Position numbers and translations under genes: made by a program. A stretch of 64,000 bases of DNA from Granulicella sp. (GTDB lineage Bacteria > Acidobacteriota > Terriglobia > Terriglobales > Acidobacteriaceae), in assembly GCA_025357875.1 (NCBI GenBank), contig JANYLK010000180.1:1-64000 (forward strand), in the 5' to 3' direction. The notes below the pieces were generated by a model. The model was not told the DNA's origin, made no database searches, and saw nothing but the letters and a program-made list of their open reading frames with translations. Of the stretch, positions 27,470-36,636 are shown in pieces (the first letter of the stretch is position 1; every line of letters starts with the position of its first letter).

Positions 27470-28942
27470 ATGCCACTAGGATCCATTTCAGACGTTCACG
27501 CGCTCAGGCGAAACTTCTCTCTTTGTTCTGTCTGCACTGTTCGCTGCATCGTCGTCGCGTTCTCGCTTTTTCCAACGGCTCTGCCCGCCCAGGACTTTTC
27601 CCACCCAGACACCCGACCCGACCCGCAAGCAGCCCTAGTCCAGCAAGCCAACGACGCCGTAGCCGCCCGCGACTTCCCCGCCGCGCTGAAAGTCCTCACC
27701 ACCCTCAACGCACAGACGCCCAACAATCCTCAAATTCTCTACAACCTCGGCCTCACCCTTGAGGCACTGGCGACCGACGCACTCCCTCCGTATACCGCTG
27801 AAACTAGCCGATCCACCTCGATCGCAGCTACCGGCACGGTACTGACCGCCGAATCCTGCTACCGCGCAGCCATCGCCGCCGACCCCACGTTCGCCGACTC
27901 GCACGTCGCACTCGGCCTTCTGCTCGCGCGCTCCAACCATTCCAGCCAGCCACAACTCGCCGAAGCCCGCACCCAACTCCTGGCTGCAACCGCGCTCCCC
28001 GACGCCGCCCCCACCCTCAAAGCCCACGCCTTTCGCGCTCTCGCCCGCCTCGATCTCCAGGCCGCCCCACCCAATCCCACCGCAGCCTCCACCGACCTCC
28101 TCGCCGCTCTCAAACTCACCGCCGAGCAGCCCGACGACATCCTGCTCTCCGCCCAGATCGCCGAAGCCGCCGCAGACCTTCCCGCAGCCGAGCAAGCCTA
28201 TCGACGCTATCTCGCCCTCGCCGACAACGCCACCAACCCGCAGGCTACCGCCGACCTCGCCCACATCCTGCTAGCAGAGCATCACCCCGCCGACGCCGAA
28301 GCCGTGCTCATCCCCGCCCTCGCCGCAGACCCCACCAATCCCAGCTTCATTGCCCAACTTGCGGAAGCCTACCTCGCCTCGGGCGACCAAACCAAAATCG
28401 CCCAGGCCGTCCCGCTCGTCGAAGCTCTCCACACAAAAATCCCCGCCAACTCCAACATCACACGCATGCTAGCCCGCGTCTACCTCGAAACCGGCCATCC
28501 CGAACAGGCCGACCCACTCTATGCCGCTCTTATCTCCGCCCAGTCCGACCACCCCGATCCGACGCTACTCGACGACCGTGCCGAGGTTCTCCTCCGCCTC
28601 CACCGCCCCGCCGCAGCCGAAAAACTGCTCAAGCAGGCCGTCGCCAACCCCGCCGCCTTTCCCGATCCTCAGGCCTTCGCTGACGCGGCTACCCACCTGG
28701 CCTTCGCCGCCGCCGAGATTGACGACCCAAGAATTACTTTGCAAGCGTTAGCTCTCCGTGCTACAGTCCAGCAACCTTCACCGTCGTCTCTCTTCCTTGA
28801 GGCAACGGCGAACGACAATTTGCATCAAAATGGCAAGGCTGCCGCACTCTACAAACAGTTTCTCGCAGTGGCCCACGGAACGTTGCCCGATCAGGAGTTG
28901 CAGGCGTCCACCCGTCTCGCCGCCCTCCAACACACGAAGTAA
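27470..28942 (+). CDS. Secreted tetratricopeptide-repeat protein
   Basis: A 490-residue protein with an N-terminal hydrophobic signal (about 20-42) and then almost only alpha-helical repeats. TPR-like 34-residue units can be seen at ARDFPAALKVLTTLNAQTPNNPQILYNLGLTLEA, at ESCYRAAIAADPTFADSHVALGLLLAR and through to the end. The Ala content is very high. Likely a periplasmic or outer-membrane scaffold; no enzyme domain is present. It is followed 25 bp later by an exported protein on the same strand, and the three genes to 30228 may form a unit. Confidence 0.85.
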   Translation: MPLGSISDVHALRRNFSLCSVCTVRCIVVAFSLFPTALPAQDFSHPDTRPDPQAALVQQANDAVAARDFPAALKVLTTLNAQTPNNPQILYNLGLTLEALATDALPPYTAETSRSTSIAATGTVLTAESCYRAAIAADPTFADSHVALGLLLARSNHSSQPQLAEARTQLLAATALPDAAPTLKAHAFRALARLDLQAAPPNPTAASTDLLAALKLTAEQPDDILLSAQIAEAAADLPAAEQAYRRYLALADNATNPQATADLAHILLAEHHPADAEAVLIPALAADPTNPSFIAQLAEAYLASGDQTKIAQAVPLVEALHTKIPANSNITRMLARVYLETGHPEQADPLYAALISAQSDHPDPTLLDDRAEVLLRLHRPAAAEKLLKQAVANPAAFPDPQAFADAATHLAFAAAEIDDPRITLQALALRATVQQPSPSSLFLEATANDNLHQNGKAAALYKQFLAVAHGTLPDQELQASTRLAALQHTK

Positions 28943-28967
28943 GCACGCGATCACCAAGAGGTGACTC

Positions 28968-29471
28968 ATGAGCTCTCCCCTTCGGCCCCCCGCCCGTCTC
29001 ACCCAACTCTTCAGCCCGATGCTGCACCTCGCCTGCCTGGGGATTCTCTCCACCCTCTGTATCGCGATCCCCGCCCGCGCCGCAGCCGACGAGGTCATTC
29101 CCAGCCCCGACGTCCTCGCCCAACTTGAGTTGCGCGCCAGCCAGGCCAATCCCCGCGAGCAGTGCTTCCTTTACACCCAACTCATCCACACCATGACCCA
29201 GAAGGCTGGCCGTGAGATCGCCGACGGCGACACCGAACAAGCCGCCCACACGCTCACCCAGGTTAACCACTACGCCCACCTCATCCACGTCAACCTCGCC
29301 CACGACGCCAAACGAATTAAAGACGCGGAGCAGTTGATGCATAACACTACTTACCGCCTGGCCCAGGTTCTCCACCTCGTATCCGGCCAGGACAAAGCCA
29401 CCGTCCAGGACACCCTCAAGCAGCTCGACCAGGTGAATGACGAACTCCTGGCGCAGGTCTTCACCCACTGA
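28968..29471 (+). CDS. Exported helical protein of unknown function (first of two similar genes)
   Basis: 167 residues with an N-terminal membrane/signal segment ending near ARAAADE (about 40), then a helical, His- and Gln-rich domain. I do not recognise a named family. A single Cys in REQCFLYTQLIH lines up with PPDCVLLYAKFLDL in the product of 29596-30228, with similar spacing to the later helices, so the two may be diverged paralogues. AGAGGTGA upstream of ATG 28968 is a good ribosome site. The stop codon is 125 bp before the next gene. Confidence 0.75.
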   Translation: MSSPLRPPARLTQLFSPMLHLACLGILSTLCIAIPARAAADEVIPSPDVLAQLELRASQANPREQCFLYTQLIHTMTQKAGREIADGDTEQAAHTLTQVNHYAHLIHVNLAHDAKRIKDAEQLMHNTTYRLAQVLHLVSGQDKATVQDTLKQLDQVNDELLAQVFTH

Positions 29472-29595
29472 TCGCGAACAGAATTGCCCCGCTGAGAAGT
29501 GACTTGCCACACCGCCCTCCCCATCTATGTGATCCTTGGCGTAGAATCCGCGTTAGGCCGGTTTCATCCTAAGCGTAAACTCCCCAATCTCCTTA

Positions 29596-30228
29596 TTGTC
29601 ATCCGCGAAGGACCCCAGTATTTTGCGACCTATTCCGTCAGCGCGCCGGCATCCTCAGATCTTTCGGAAGAGCGCCTTCGCACTCATTGCGATCTCCTTG
29701 TTTCTCTGCATTCTCACTTGCATCCCAGTCCGCGCCCAGATCCGCGATTCCGCCCTCTCCGAAGCCGAGATAGAAAAAGTCCGCGAACTCCGCTACTACC
29801 CACCCGACTGCGTTCTGCTCTATGCAAAATTCCTGGACCTCCGCACCCAGGAGATCCACGACGTCTACGCCAAGCCCCGCCGCCCCGGCCGCGAGCAGGA
29901 TACCCACGACCTACTTGAGCAGTTCACCTCCATCGCCGATGAGCTACTGGACAACCTCGACGACTACGGCCCTCGTCACGTAGACATCCGCAAGGCGCTC
30001 CCCAAGATCATCGAAGCCACCGACCGCTGGGCCTCTGCCCTCAAGTCCCCGCCGGACAACGAAACCTACGACGTCGCACGCAAGGTTGCGCTGGAATCTA
30101 TCCGCGATCTCCGCGAATCCGCAACCGAACTAGCTGCCTCTCAGTCCACCTGGTTTAAAGCCCATCCGCCCTCCAAGCAACCCAGCCAAAACCCCGACGC
30201 AGCCCCACCCATAGACATTCCCCGCTAA
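29596..30228 (+). CDS. Exported helical protein of unknown function (second of two similar genes)
   Basis: 210 residues with a signal segment (about 25-47, ALIAISLFLCILTCIPVRA, cleavage near AQI) and an acidic helical domain, then a Pro/Ser/Gln-rich C-terminal tail. Similar layout to the preceding gene, including one conserved Cys near the start of the mature domain (YYPPDCVLLYAKF). No family recognised. The frame begins with TTG at 29596; no stronger start lies before the signal segment. Confidence 0.7.
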   Translation: MSSAKDPSILRPIPSARRHPQIFRKSAFALIAISLFLCILTCIPVRAQIRDSALSEAEIEKVRELRYYPPDCVLLYAKFLDLRTQEIHDVYAKPRRPGREQDTHDLLEQFTSIADELLDNLDDYGPRHVDIRKALPKIIEATDRWASALKSPPDNETYDVARKVALESIRDLRESATELAASQSTWFKAHPPSKQPSQNPDAAPPIDIPR

Positions 30229-30513
30229 CCACAAACGCGATCGCAGAAGCGCCGCACGTGTACAGCTATCCACCAGGGAACACCTTGCACCACATACAAC
30301 TCAAGGGCTGGCTAGCCGCGTTTCCCAACTGGAAAATGCAACGTCGCCAGCACCTGACCGTATCAAACATCATCGCTCGCAGTGCGCGGCCAAAGAACTA
30401 AAAGTTAATCTTCCCAGCGAACTGCAGAAAACGTCGCTCGTCGTTCGAGCCGCCGTTGTTTCCAATCCCGCACGAACCGACGCCAAACCGCTCGTCGGAG
30501 CCGAGACCCTGCC
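30229..30513. other. Intergenic region with a receptor remnant
   Basis: 285 bp between two convergent genes. 30398-30490 holds a TonB-receptor-like C-terminus on the minus strand, listed separately. The remaining part up to 30397 has no feature I recognise. Confidence 0.4.
30398..30490 (-). pseudogene. C-terminal remnant of an Oar-like TonB-dependent receptor
   Basis: Read on the minus strand the DNA encodes GIGNNGGSNDERRFLQFAGK, then INF and a TAG stop at 30398-30400. The R-F-L-Q-F-A-x-K-x-x-F ending is the typical last beta strand of large acidobacterial Oar-like receptors, with the terminal aromatic residue read by the BAM complex. Upstream the frame runs into the ABC ATPase gene without receptor sequence. 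A short leftover of a deleted gene is the best explanation. Confidence 0.45.
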
Positions 30514-31329
30514 CTACCACGCATGGAAGAACCCATCCTGCTCCGTCACCCGAACCTCCGCTCCGAACAGCTCGCTCAACACCGCCCCGGTCAACAGCTT
30601 CTCCTTCGCCCCATCCGCCACGATCCGACCTGCCCGCATCAGGATAACGCGCTCAATCTCCGGCAGAATATCCGCAATGTGGTGTGTGATCAGCAGAATC
30701 CCAGTCCCCTGCTGCGCCAAACGCCGCAGCATCCTGCGCAACTCCTGCTGCGCCGCCAGGTCCAGGGCATTCGAAGGCTCATCCAGCAGCAACATCTGTT
30801 CAGTCGCACCAGGATCGGCGCTGGCCGCGGCGCTTGCACCCGAACCCACCAGCGCGCGCCCAATCATCACCCGCCGCTGCTCACCCGCCGACATCTCGCC
30901 CACTACCTTGTCTCCGATCTCCACCGCGCCGACCAGCTCCAGCACCTCCTCCGCACGAGCCCGCATCCCGTCCGTCACGGTGAGATTCGGCCACAGCGTC
31001 GAGCTCGAAAAGAATCCCGTCAGCACCGCATCCCGCCCTGTAGTCCGCAGCGTCGCCTTTCCCGGCAACTCAGCCGACACCACACCCAGCCGCTTCTTCA
31101 GCTCAGTCAAATCCCACCGTTCACGCCCAAAGATGCTTACCCGCGTTCCGTCCACCGCCAACGGATAGCACTCACACGTCATCGTCTTGATGAGCGTCGA
31201 TTTGCCGCATCCATTCGGTCCAAGGATGGCAATATGCTCGCCCGCATCCACTTGCAGATTGACATCATGGAGCACAGTTGTCTCGCCACGCGCCACGTTC
31301 ACATGCTCCAATTTAATAAAGGAAGACAT
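30514..31329 (-). CDS. ABC transporter ATP-binding protein
   Basis: 271 residues with Walker A GPNGCGKST (about 36-44), signature MSAGEQRRV (about 147-155), Walker B LLLDEPSNALD and the switch His in ITHH. The signature MSAGEQ, in place of LSGGQ, and the layout recall the ModF/YlmA-like ATPases. No permease or binding protein is adjacent, so the partner or a soluble role is unknown. An extra Ala/Ser/Gly-rich insert (GASAAASADPGAT) sits between signature and Walker B. Confidence 0.88.
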   Translation of the reverse strand: MSSFIKLEHVNVARGETTVLHDVNLQVDAGEHIAILGPNGCGKSTLIKTMTCECYPLAVDGTRVSIFGRERWDLTELKKRLGVVSAELPGKATLRTTGRDAVLTGFFSSSTLWPNLTVTDGMRARAEEVLELVGAVEIGDKVVGEMSAGEQRRVMIGRALVGSGASAAASADPGATEQMLLLDEPSNALDLAAQQELRRMLRRLAQQGTGILLITHHIADILPEIERVILMRAGRIVADGAKEKLLTGAVLSELFGAEVRVTEQDGFFHAW

Positions 31330-31400
31330 GCCTCAAGAATAGTCGGCCGTGCGCGCCAACGCATCCTTCTATAATCACGATTGGTCCGAGCCACCAAACA

Positions 31401-32987
31401 ATGCCCTCAGAAGTCAGTCTGACCCAAACAGAACGGCCCGCCTCCTCAAACTTGGCGAGCTTTGTGATTCTGGCTGTTGCCACACTCTGGTGCATCTACT
31501 GGTTTATCCACGCGCGCGGATATTGGGAAGACGACGCCTATATCCATCTCGAGTTCGCCCGCAGTGTCGCCACCGGCCGCGGCTTTGCCTTCAACGGCCA
31601 CGTCGTCGCCGGCGACACCGCGCCGCTCTGGGTTTTGCTCCTCGCCGCAATGCACGTCATCATCCCCGACTGGCTGAGCGCGGGCAAAGCCCTCACAGTC
31701 TGCGGCGCGATCTTCGGACTCGCAGGAATTTACGCCTTCGCCCGCAACCTCGCCGCGCAGCTTCTGCCCACTGCGACACTCTTCCCAGCCGCGATGATAC
31801 TGCTCATCGTCGCTAACCCGTACTCCTGCTACTGGCTCTTCTCCGGAATGGAACCCATCACAGCCGCAGGGCTATCCTGCTTCGCCGTCCTCGCCGCCAC
31901 CCGCGATCAGCCGACCACGAAGTCATTCCTCACCGCTTGCCTGCTCGCCGGCGTCGCCCCGCTCCTGCGACCGGAGATGATCTTCCTCACCGCACTACTG
32001 GTACTCCCGCTCTTCGCGCAATTCCGCCGCCTTCCCGCTGCATCGGCTCGTCTCCCCATCCTTATCGCTGGCCTGATCCTGCTCTGCGCGCCGCTCGCAC
32101 TCTGGTCCATTTACTCGCTCCACGCCTTTGGCCATGTACTCCCCAACACTAACGCCGCGAAGCGCGCAAACCCTGGAGACTCCGTCGTCCGCCGCCTCGC
32201 GTCTGCCTACTCGCTCGGCTTCCCTGTGATTGCCGGCGGATTCTTCGCTGGAATCGCCTGTCTCTTTCTTCGACCACTAACGTTTCGTCGCTCGATCCAG
32301 CACGCAGTTGCCTCAACCTTCGCGGGAGTCTCAGAGCCCTCAACCAGCCTTCCATCCGCAGGCTGGATCTTCATTCTCTGGCCGTCGATCGCGGCGTTCT
32401 TCTACGTGGTCGACCACACCTACGTGCAGACTCGATACATCCTCGTCAGTGCTCCCGGATTGTCCATCGTCATCCTGCTACTCGCGCTCCAGGCATCCCG
32501 ATTCGCAGGCCGAGCGGTCTATATTGTTGCGCTCGTTGCAGCGCTTACCGTCAGCATTGTCACGGTCCGGCCCTTTATCCGTAACAAAGGAATCTCCTGC
32601 CAAGCGACCAAAGAGTTTGCCCTCTTCATTCGAGACCATATTCCGGCCGACGAGCCCGTCGCCGCCTACGCAATAGGCCAAATCGCCTTCGTCTCCGAAC
32701 ACCCAATCGTCGACACCGGCGGAATCACGCGTCCCGGAGCGATTCCCTACCTCAACTCACCACCTGACCTGTTGCGCTGGGCACACTCGCAGGGCGCACG
32801 ATACCAAATCACCGACCATCAGCCTGAGCCTGGAGCAACAGTGGCTTACTCCGCCTATATGCCGTTCATCGGATGGACCTTCCACACCGCGCGTTACGCC
32901 TCGTCCGCGCGAGGCGAAATATGGAAGCTCGCTCCTTCCTCCAACGCGCTCCAGCAGGCGGATGGACCGCGCGCAACACAACCATAA
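31401..32987 (+). CDS. Multi-pass GT-C-type glycosyltransferase-like membrane protein
   Basis: 528 residues with about ten membrane helices. The first periplasmic loop has GYWEDDAYIHLEFARSVATG, the acidic pair placement of GT-C enzymes that use polyprenyl-phosphate sugars, followed by GDTAPLW. A soluble C-terminal part (about 420-528) carries IVDTGGITRP. Enzymes of this fold transfer sugars to lipids or proteins at the periplasmic face. Donor and acceptor cannot be told from the sequence. The start ATG follows the divergent ABC ATPase start by 71 bp. Confidence 0.78.
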   Translation: MPSEVSLTQTERPASSNLASFVILAVATLWCIYWFIHARGYWEDDAYIHLEFARSVATGRGFAFNGHVVAGDTAPLWVLLLAAMHVIIPDWLSAGKALTVCGAIFGLAGIYAFARNLAAQLLPTATLFPAAMILLIVANPYSCYWLFSGMEPITAAGLSCFAVLAATRDQPTTKSFLTACLLAGVAPLLRPEMIFLTALLVLPLFAQFRRLPAASARLPILIAGLILLCAPLALWSIYSLHAFGHVLPNTNAAKRANPGDSVVRRLASAYSLGFPVIAGGFFAGIACLFLRPLTFRRSIQHAVASTFAGVSEPSTSLPSAGWIFILWPSIAAFFYVVDHTYVQTRYILVSAPGLSIVILLLALQASRFAGRAVYIVALVAALTVSIVTVRPFIRNKGISCQATKEFALFIRDHIPADEPVAAYAIGQIAFVSEHPIVDTGGITRPGAIPYLNSPPDLLRWAHSQGARYQITDHQPEPGATVAYSAYMPFIGWTFHTARYASSARGEIWKLAPSSNALQQADGPRATQP

Positions 32988-33011
32988 TCTTTCGGCCACC
33001 GAATCGACCCC

Positions 33012-34025
33012 ATGCTCCGAGTTTCCTATCACGACCTTTACCAAACGCTCCAGCGCGCGATGCAGCATCTCGGACTGCAAGGAGATCGCGCCACCCTCTG
33101 CGCACGCCTCTTCGCCGAGACCACGCGCGACGGCGTCTACACGCACGGCCTCAACCGATTTCCCCGATTCGCTGAGATGGTCGCCAACGGCTGCGTTGAC
33201 GTCAGTGCCGAACCCACGCGAGTCGCAGGCGCAGGCGCATTGGAGCGCTGGGACGGCCATCTTGGCCCTGGCAATCTAAACGCCCACAGCGTGATGCAAC
33301 GCGCCATCGCACTCGCTCGTCAACACGGTATTGGCGGAGTCGCCCTGGCCAACACCAACCACTGGATGCGCGGCGGAAGCTACGGGTGGCTCGCTGCCGA
33401 AGCAGGCGTCTTCGCCATCTGCTGGACCAACACACTCGCCAATCTACCTCCGTGGGGCGCGTTGACCCCCGCGATCGGCAACAATCCTCTGGTCATCGCA
33501 ATCCCGCGCCCCGCTGGTGCCCACGTAGTTCTCGATATGGCAATGTCTCAGTTTTCCTATGGCGCGTTGTCCGCCTACAGCGCCAAGGGTCAGCAACTTC
33601 CAGTCGCAGGAGGATATGACGAGGCAGGCCAGCTAACCTGCGACCCCGCCGCGATCGAAGCCTCGAAACGCGCACTCGCCATCGGCTACTGGAAGGGTTC
33701 CGGTCTCTCGCTCGTACTCGACATGCTCGTCGCCATGCTCTCCGGAGGCAATGCCACTCACGAGATTCCCCAGGAACCAACACGCGAATCCGGAGTCAGC
33801 CAGATATTCCTCGCCATCGATCCGTCCAGCTTCGCCGCTCGCGAAAACATGGATGCAATTGCCACCGCAATCCTCGACTCGCTCGGCAAAGCCACCCCAA
33901 TCGATCCGGCCCAGCCCGTTCGCTATCCTGGGGAGCACACGCTTCAACTTCGCCAGGAAAATCTTAGGCTGGGAGTTCCTGTCGATCCCGAAATTTGGCA
34001 GAACCTGCAAAAGCTCTCGTTCTAG
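33012..34025 (+). CDS. dlgD: Malate/L-lactate dehydrogenase family oxidoreductase, 2,3-diketo-L-gulonate reductase-like
   Basis: 337 residues, close to E. coli YiaK/DlgD (332) over its whole length by memory: TTRDGVYTHGLNRFPRF, NTNHWMRGGSYGW, WTNTLANLPPWG, NNPLVIAIP, GYWKGSGLSLVLDM and ESGVSQIF. The family uses NADH to reduce 2,3-diketo-L-gulonate to 3-keto-L-gulonate. The HG at 45-46 and NHW with His near 120 match the catalytic His region of this family. No other ascorbate or gulonate catabolism genes are adjacent, so its real substrate in this organism is open. Confidence 0.85.
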   Translation: MLRVSYHDLYQTLQRAMQHLGLQGDRATLCARLFAETTRDGVYTHGLNRFPRFAEMVANGCVDVSAEPTRVAGAGALERWDGHLGPGNLNAHSVMQRAIALARQHGIGGVALANTNHWMRGGSYGWLAAEAGVFAICWTNTLANLPPWGALTPAIGNNPLVIAIPRPAGAHVVLDMAMSQFSYGALSAYSAKGQQLPVAGGYDEAGQLTCDPAAIEASKRALAIGYWKGSGLSLVLDMLVAMLSGGNATHEIPQEPTRESGVSQIFLAIDPSSFAARENMDAIATAILDSLGKATPIDPAQPVRYPGEHTLQLRQENLRLGVPVDPEIWQNLQKLSF

Positions 34026-34034
34026 CTAGCACTG

Positions 34035-35204
34035 TTAGGGGTTGACCACGCCAGGCGAGCCCTGAGCCGATGCAGCAGTTCCAACCCGCGGATAGTACCC
34101 GCTGCGCGTGCGGACCGAAAGCTTCGAGAATCCCTTCTGCTTGGCGTCGACATGCACCACACGGTATCCGCCCAGCGTCGGCGACCTGGACGAATGGTAG
34201 GCGATTGTGTACTGGGTTCGGATATCGTTCGCCACTTCTTTGGTAATGGCGTCGACCTCCTTCACAGATTTGGGGAAGTAGGCCTGGCCGCCCGTCTCTT
34301 CGGAGAGCGTCTCCAGCACGCGTCGAGCGTGGCGTGCCTCCCCCTTGTTGGTGTCGTCGCCGAACAGCAGACCGATGCAATAGATCACCGGCCCGTCAAA
34401 ATCCTGAATGCGGCGAATGGCCTGATCGAGCGTCGCGCTGGAGGCATTATCCTCGCCGTCGGTAATCACCAGCAGCACTTGCTTGGGGTGCTTGGCGTTC
34501 TTCGAAAGATAATCTGCCGAAGCTACCAGCGCATCGTAGATCGCGGTGCCGCCGCTTGATTTGATGTACGAAAGACCCTGCTGAAGCTTGTTGATATCGC
34601 TTGTAAAGTCCTGATCGATGAACGCCTCCCACGAGAAATCGACCACGAAGGCCTCATCCTCCCGATTGGAAAGCTTGACCAGGTCAAGCGATGCTTCGTC
34701 CACCGCGACGCGCTTGTCGTACATGGACCCGGAACTGTCGATCAGGATTCCCAGCGAGACCGGAAGATCCTCATGGCGAAATCCGGCGATATTCTGCGGA
34801 ACGCCGTCTTCATAGACGTGAAACGCGTCCTTGTCCAACGTCTGCACGCTGTGGCCGGACGCATCGAAGACCGAGGCGTTCAGGCGGACTTCATAGGCGT
34901 CTTCGTGCAGGGTATATAGGCCGCCCGTGCCGCGCGCAATTGTCCCCACGGGCCCGGCGGGCTGTTGATTGCCGACAGACTGCGGAGGCGGATCGGGGTC
35001 GGGCGATGGAACAGGATCGCGATCAACCTCCAGCGAAGGTTGCGGGTGTCCCGACGTTTGCGGAAGCGTGCTCCGTTGCGGGGCTGCCTGCGTACCCGAG
35101 GGTTGCTGCGAGAGTGCCCCCAGGCTCACGAACCCAAAGAGCGCGGCAGAGGCGAAAAATCCGCCTACACCTCGAAGCCTGTTTTCTCTACTCCGACGGT
35201 GCAT
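34035..35204 (-). CDS. Secreted VWFA-related acidobacterial protein
   Basis: 389 residues: signal segment (about 12-32), a Pro/Gln-rich span, an N-terminal beta domain (about 85-140, VRLNASVFDASGHSVQTLDKDAF), then a von Willebrand A domain with the MIDAS motif IDSSGSM (about 153-159), the Thr in SGGTAIYDAL and the Asp in VITDGEDN. This is the VWFA-related type that is strongly enriched in Acidobacteriota. It overlaps the preceding VWA gene by 17 bp. Role unknown; metal-dependent protein binding at the cell surface is likely. Confidence 0.9.
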   Translation of the reverse strand: MHRRSRENRLRGVGGFFASAALFGFVSLGALSQQPSGTQAAPQRSTLPQTSGHPQPSLEVDRDPVPSPDPDPPPQSVGNQQPAGPVGTIARGTGGLYTLHEDAYEVRLNASVFDASGHSVQTLDKDAFHVYEDGVPQNIAGFRHEDLPVSLGILIDSSGSMYDKRVAVDEASLDLVKLSNREDEAFVVDFSWEAFIDQDFTSDINKLQQGLSYIKSSGGTAIYDALVASADYLSKNAKHPKQVLLVITDGEDNASSATLDQAIRRIQDFDGPVIYCIGLLFGDDTNKGEARHARRVLETLSEETGGQAYFPKSVKEVDAITKEVANDIRTQYTIAYHSSRSPTLGGYRVVHVDAKQKGFSKLSVRTRSGYYPRVGTAASAQGSPGVVNP

Positions 35205-36309
35205 AATACCCCTGGCGAAAATGTACGGTCAGATTTGGAAGACCGGGCGGAGGCAAAAGTCTCACCTTCAATTTACGCCAGTTCCCGTCGTGCTTCACCT
35301 GCGACGGCGAATATCCGATCACATATTCGTTGCGCAATTCCGATGAGATGCGGGTTGCTACGTCCTGCAAATCGCTCACGTCACCGCCGACGTTGAACAT
35401 GCGGCCTCCCGTCATCTCACAGATGTCCTTCAGCAGGTCGGGACCAAGCTGCTCCTCGGTTGTCGGAGCGTAGCTATCAAAGATGCCGATGGCATAAATC
35501 TGCACGTCACTCTCGCGGACAACGCGGCGCAACTCGCCCTCTGTATACCGGCTGCGATTGTCACCTCCATCGGAGATAATCAGCAGCGCCTTGCGTTCGT
35601 ACCTCGCCTTGCGTAGATGATCGATGCCAAGATACACCGCATCAATCAGCGCAGTCCTGTTCTCCGGCTTCAACATCACCATGCGAGCCTCGACATCGTC
35701 CGGGTCGGACGTATAGTCGACGATCACTGACGGACGGTCATTGAATCCCACCACAAAGAACTCGTCCTGAGGGTTCGAGGTTCGAAGGAACTCGGTGAGC
35801 GCCTTGCGTGCGCGCACAAATTTGGTGGACATGCTTCCGCTCAGGTCAAAAACTACGCCGATTGTCAGCGGTGCGTCCTGGCTTGAAAAGTACTTGATCG
35901 ACTGACCGACATTGTTGTCGAACAAATTGAAATTTTCTTTCTCAAGGCCAGTCACCAGGCGGTTCATTGGGTCGGTGACGGTCAGGGGGACCTGCACCAA
36001 ATTAACCTCCACGCGTATGCGAGCGTCGTGGCGAGAAGTTGCCTCGGCGGCAACGTTGGCGGCACCCTCTATGACCGGCTTCAACTCATCCGGCGTCTTG
36101 GGCTTCGGCGGAGCGGTTGGCGTCTGCACATTATCGAGCGGATTTTCCTGCGCGAAGCTCGAAATCGTCAGCGACGAGAATCCAAGAGCCGCGAGACACA
36201 CGAGCAGCAAGAGCCGGAAGCAAGTCGCCAGACCTCTTCGCGCCATCTCACCCGTCTGATCCCGCGTTTCAAATCGCATACCGTTCACAAGACCTATATC
36301 ATCTCTCAT
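35188..36309 (-). CDS. Secreted VWFA-related acidobacterial protein
   Basis: 373 residues: signal segment (about 27-53), a beta domain (about 100-145, VEVNLVQVPLTVTDPMNRLVTGL) and a VWA domain with MIDAS DLSGSMS (about 153-159), Thr in ENRTALIDAV and Asp in ISDGGDN, and the family C-terminus (EYVIGYSP, FRQGYYAPSE). It is the tandem neighbour of the VWA gene it overlaps, which it resembles over its whole length; the pair look like a duplication. An internal ATG at about 36279 or 36246 may be the true start, since the first 20 residues are polar. Confidence 0.9.
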   Translation of the reverse strand: MRDDIGLVNGMRFETRDQTGEMARRGLATCFRLLLLVCLAALGFSSLTISSFAQENPLDNVQTPTAPPKPKTPDELKPVIEGAANVAAEATSRHDARIRVEVNLVQVPLTVTDPMNRLVTGLEKENFNLFDNNVGQSIKYFSSQDAPLTIGVVFDLSGSMSTKFVRARKALTEFLRTSNPQDEFFVVGFNDRPSVIVDYTSDPDDVEARMVMLKPENRTALIDAVYLGIDHLRKARYERKALLIISDGGDNRSRYTEGELRRVVRESDVQIYAIGIFDSYAPTTEEQLGPDLLKDICEMTGGRMFNVGGDVSDLQDVATRISSELRNEYVIGYSPSQVKHDGNWRKLKVRLLPPPGLPNLTVHFRQGYYAPSE

Positions 36310-36636
36310 CTCGCGGTATTTCTCATCCGAAAGGTTGTCGCGATTGCGCCCAATGAAAAATAGGATGCAAGTTGGGGTTCCCCGCTAGCGATGCGCGCTG
36401 CACTCGAAGCCTACTACTTCTCCATCTGACTCGACTTGACAGCAGAAGGAGAGCGGAATCGCGTGCACCGGAACGACGGCAGGACCCTCGTGGCTGGAGT
36501 CTGCAGTCGAGCCAGGCAGCGCAGGAGTAAGACTGAATCTTGCATGGAATTGTGGATATCGTGTTTCCTTCCATAAATGTGGACCCTATCGCCCGTACAA
36601 TCGAACCAGACCACTCCAGGAGACCTAAGACCGAGC
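36310..36636. other. Intergenic region between the VWA pair and the DUF1015 gene
   Basis: About 325 bp between divergent genes. A TACAAT (36596-36601) could be a -10 for the downstream gene but has no matching -35. AGGAG at 36618-36622 lies 14 bp before the chosen start. No hairpin or repeat was noticed. Confidence 0.4.

Noticed and set aside
30514..31374. Plus-strand open frame of 283 codons opposite the ABC ATPase
   Set aside because: His/Arg/Gln-rich shadow; the minus strand has full ABC motifs.
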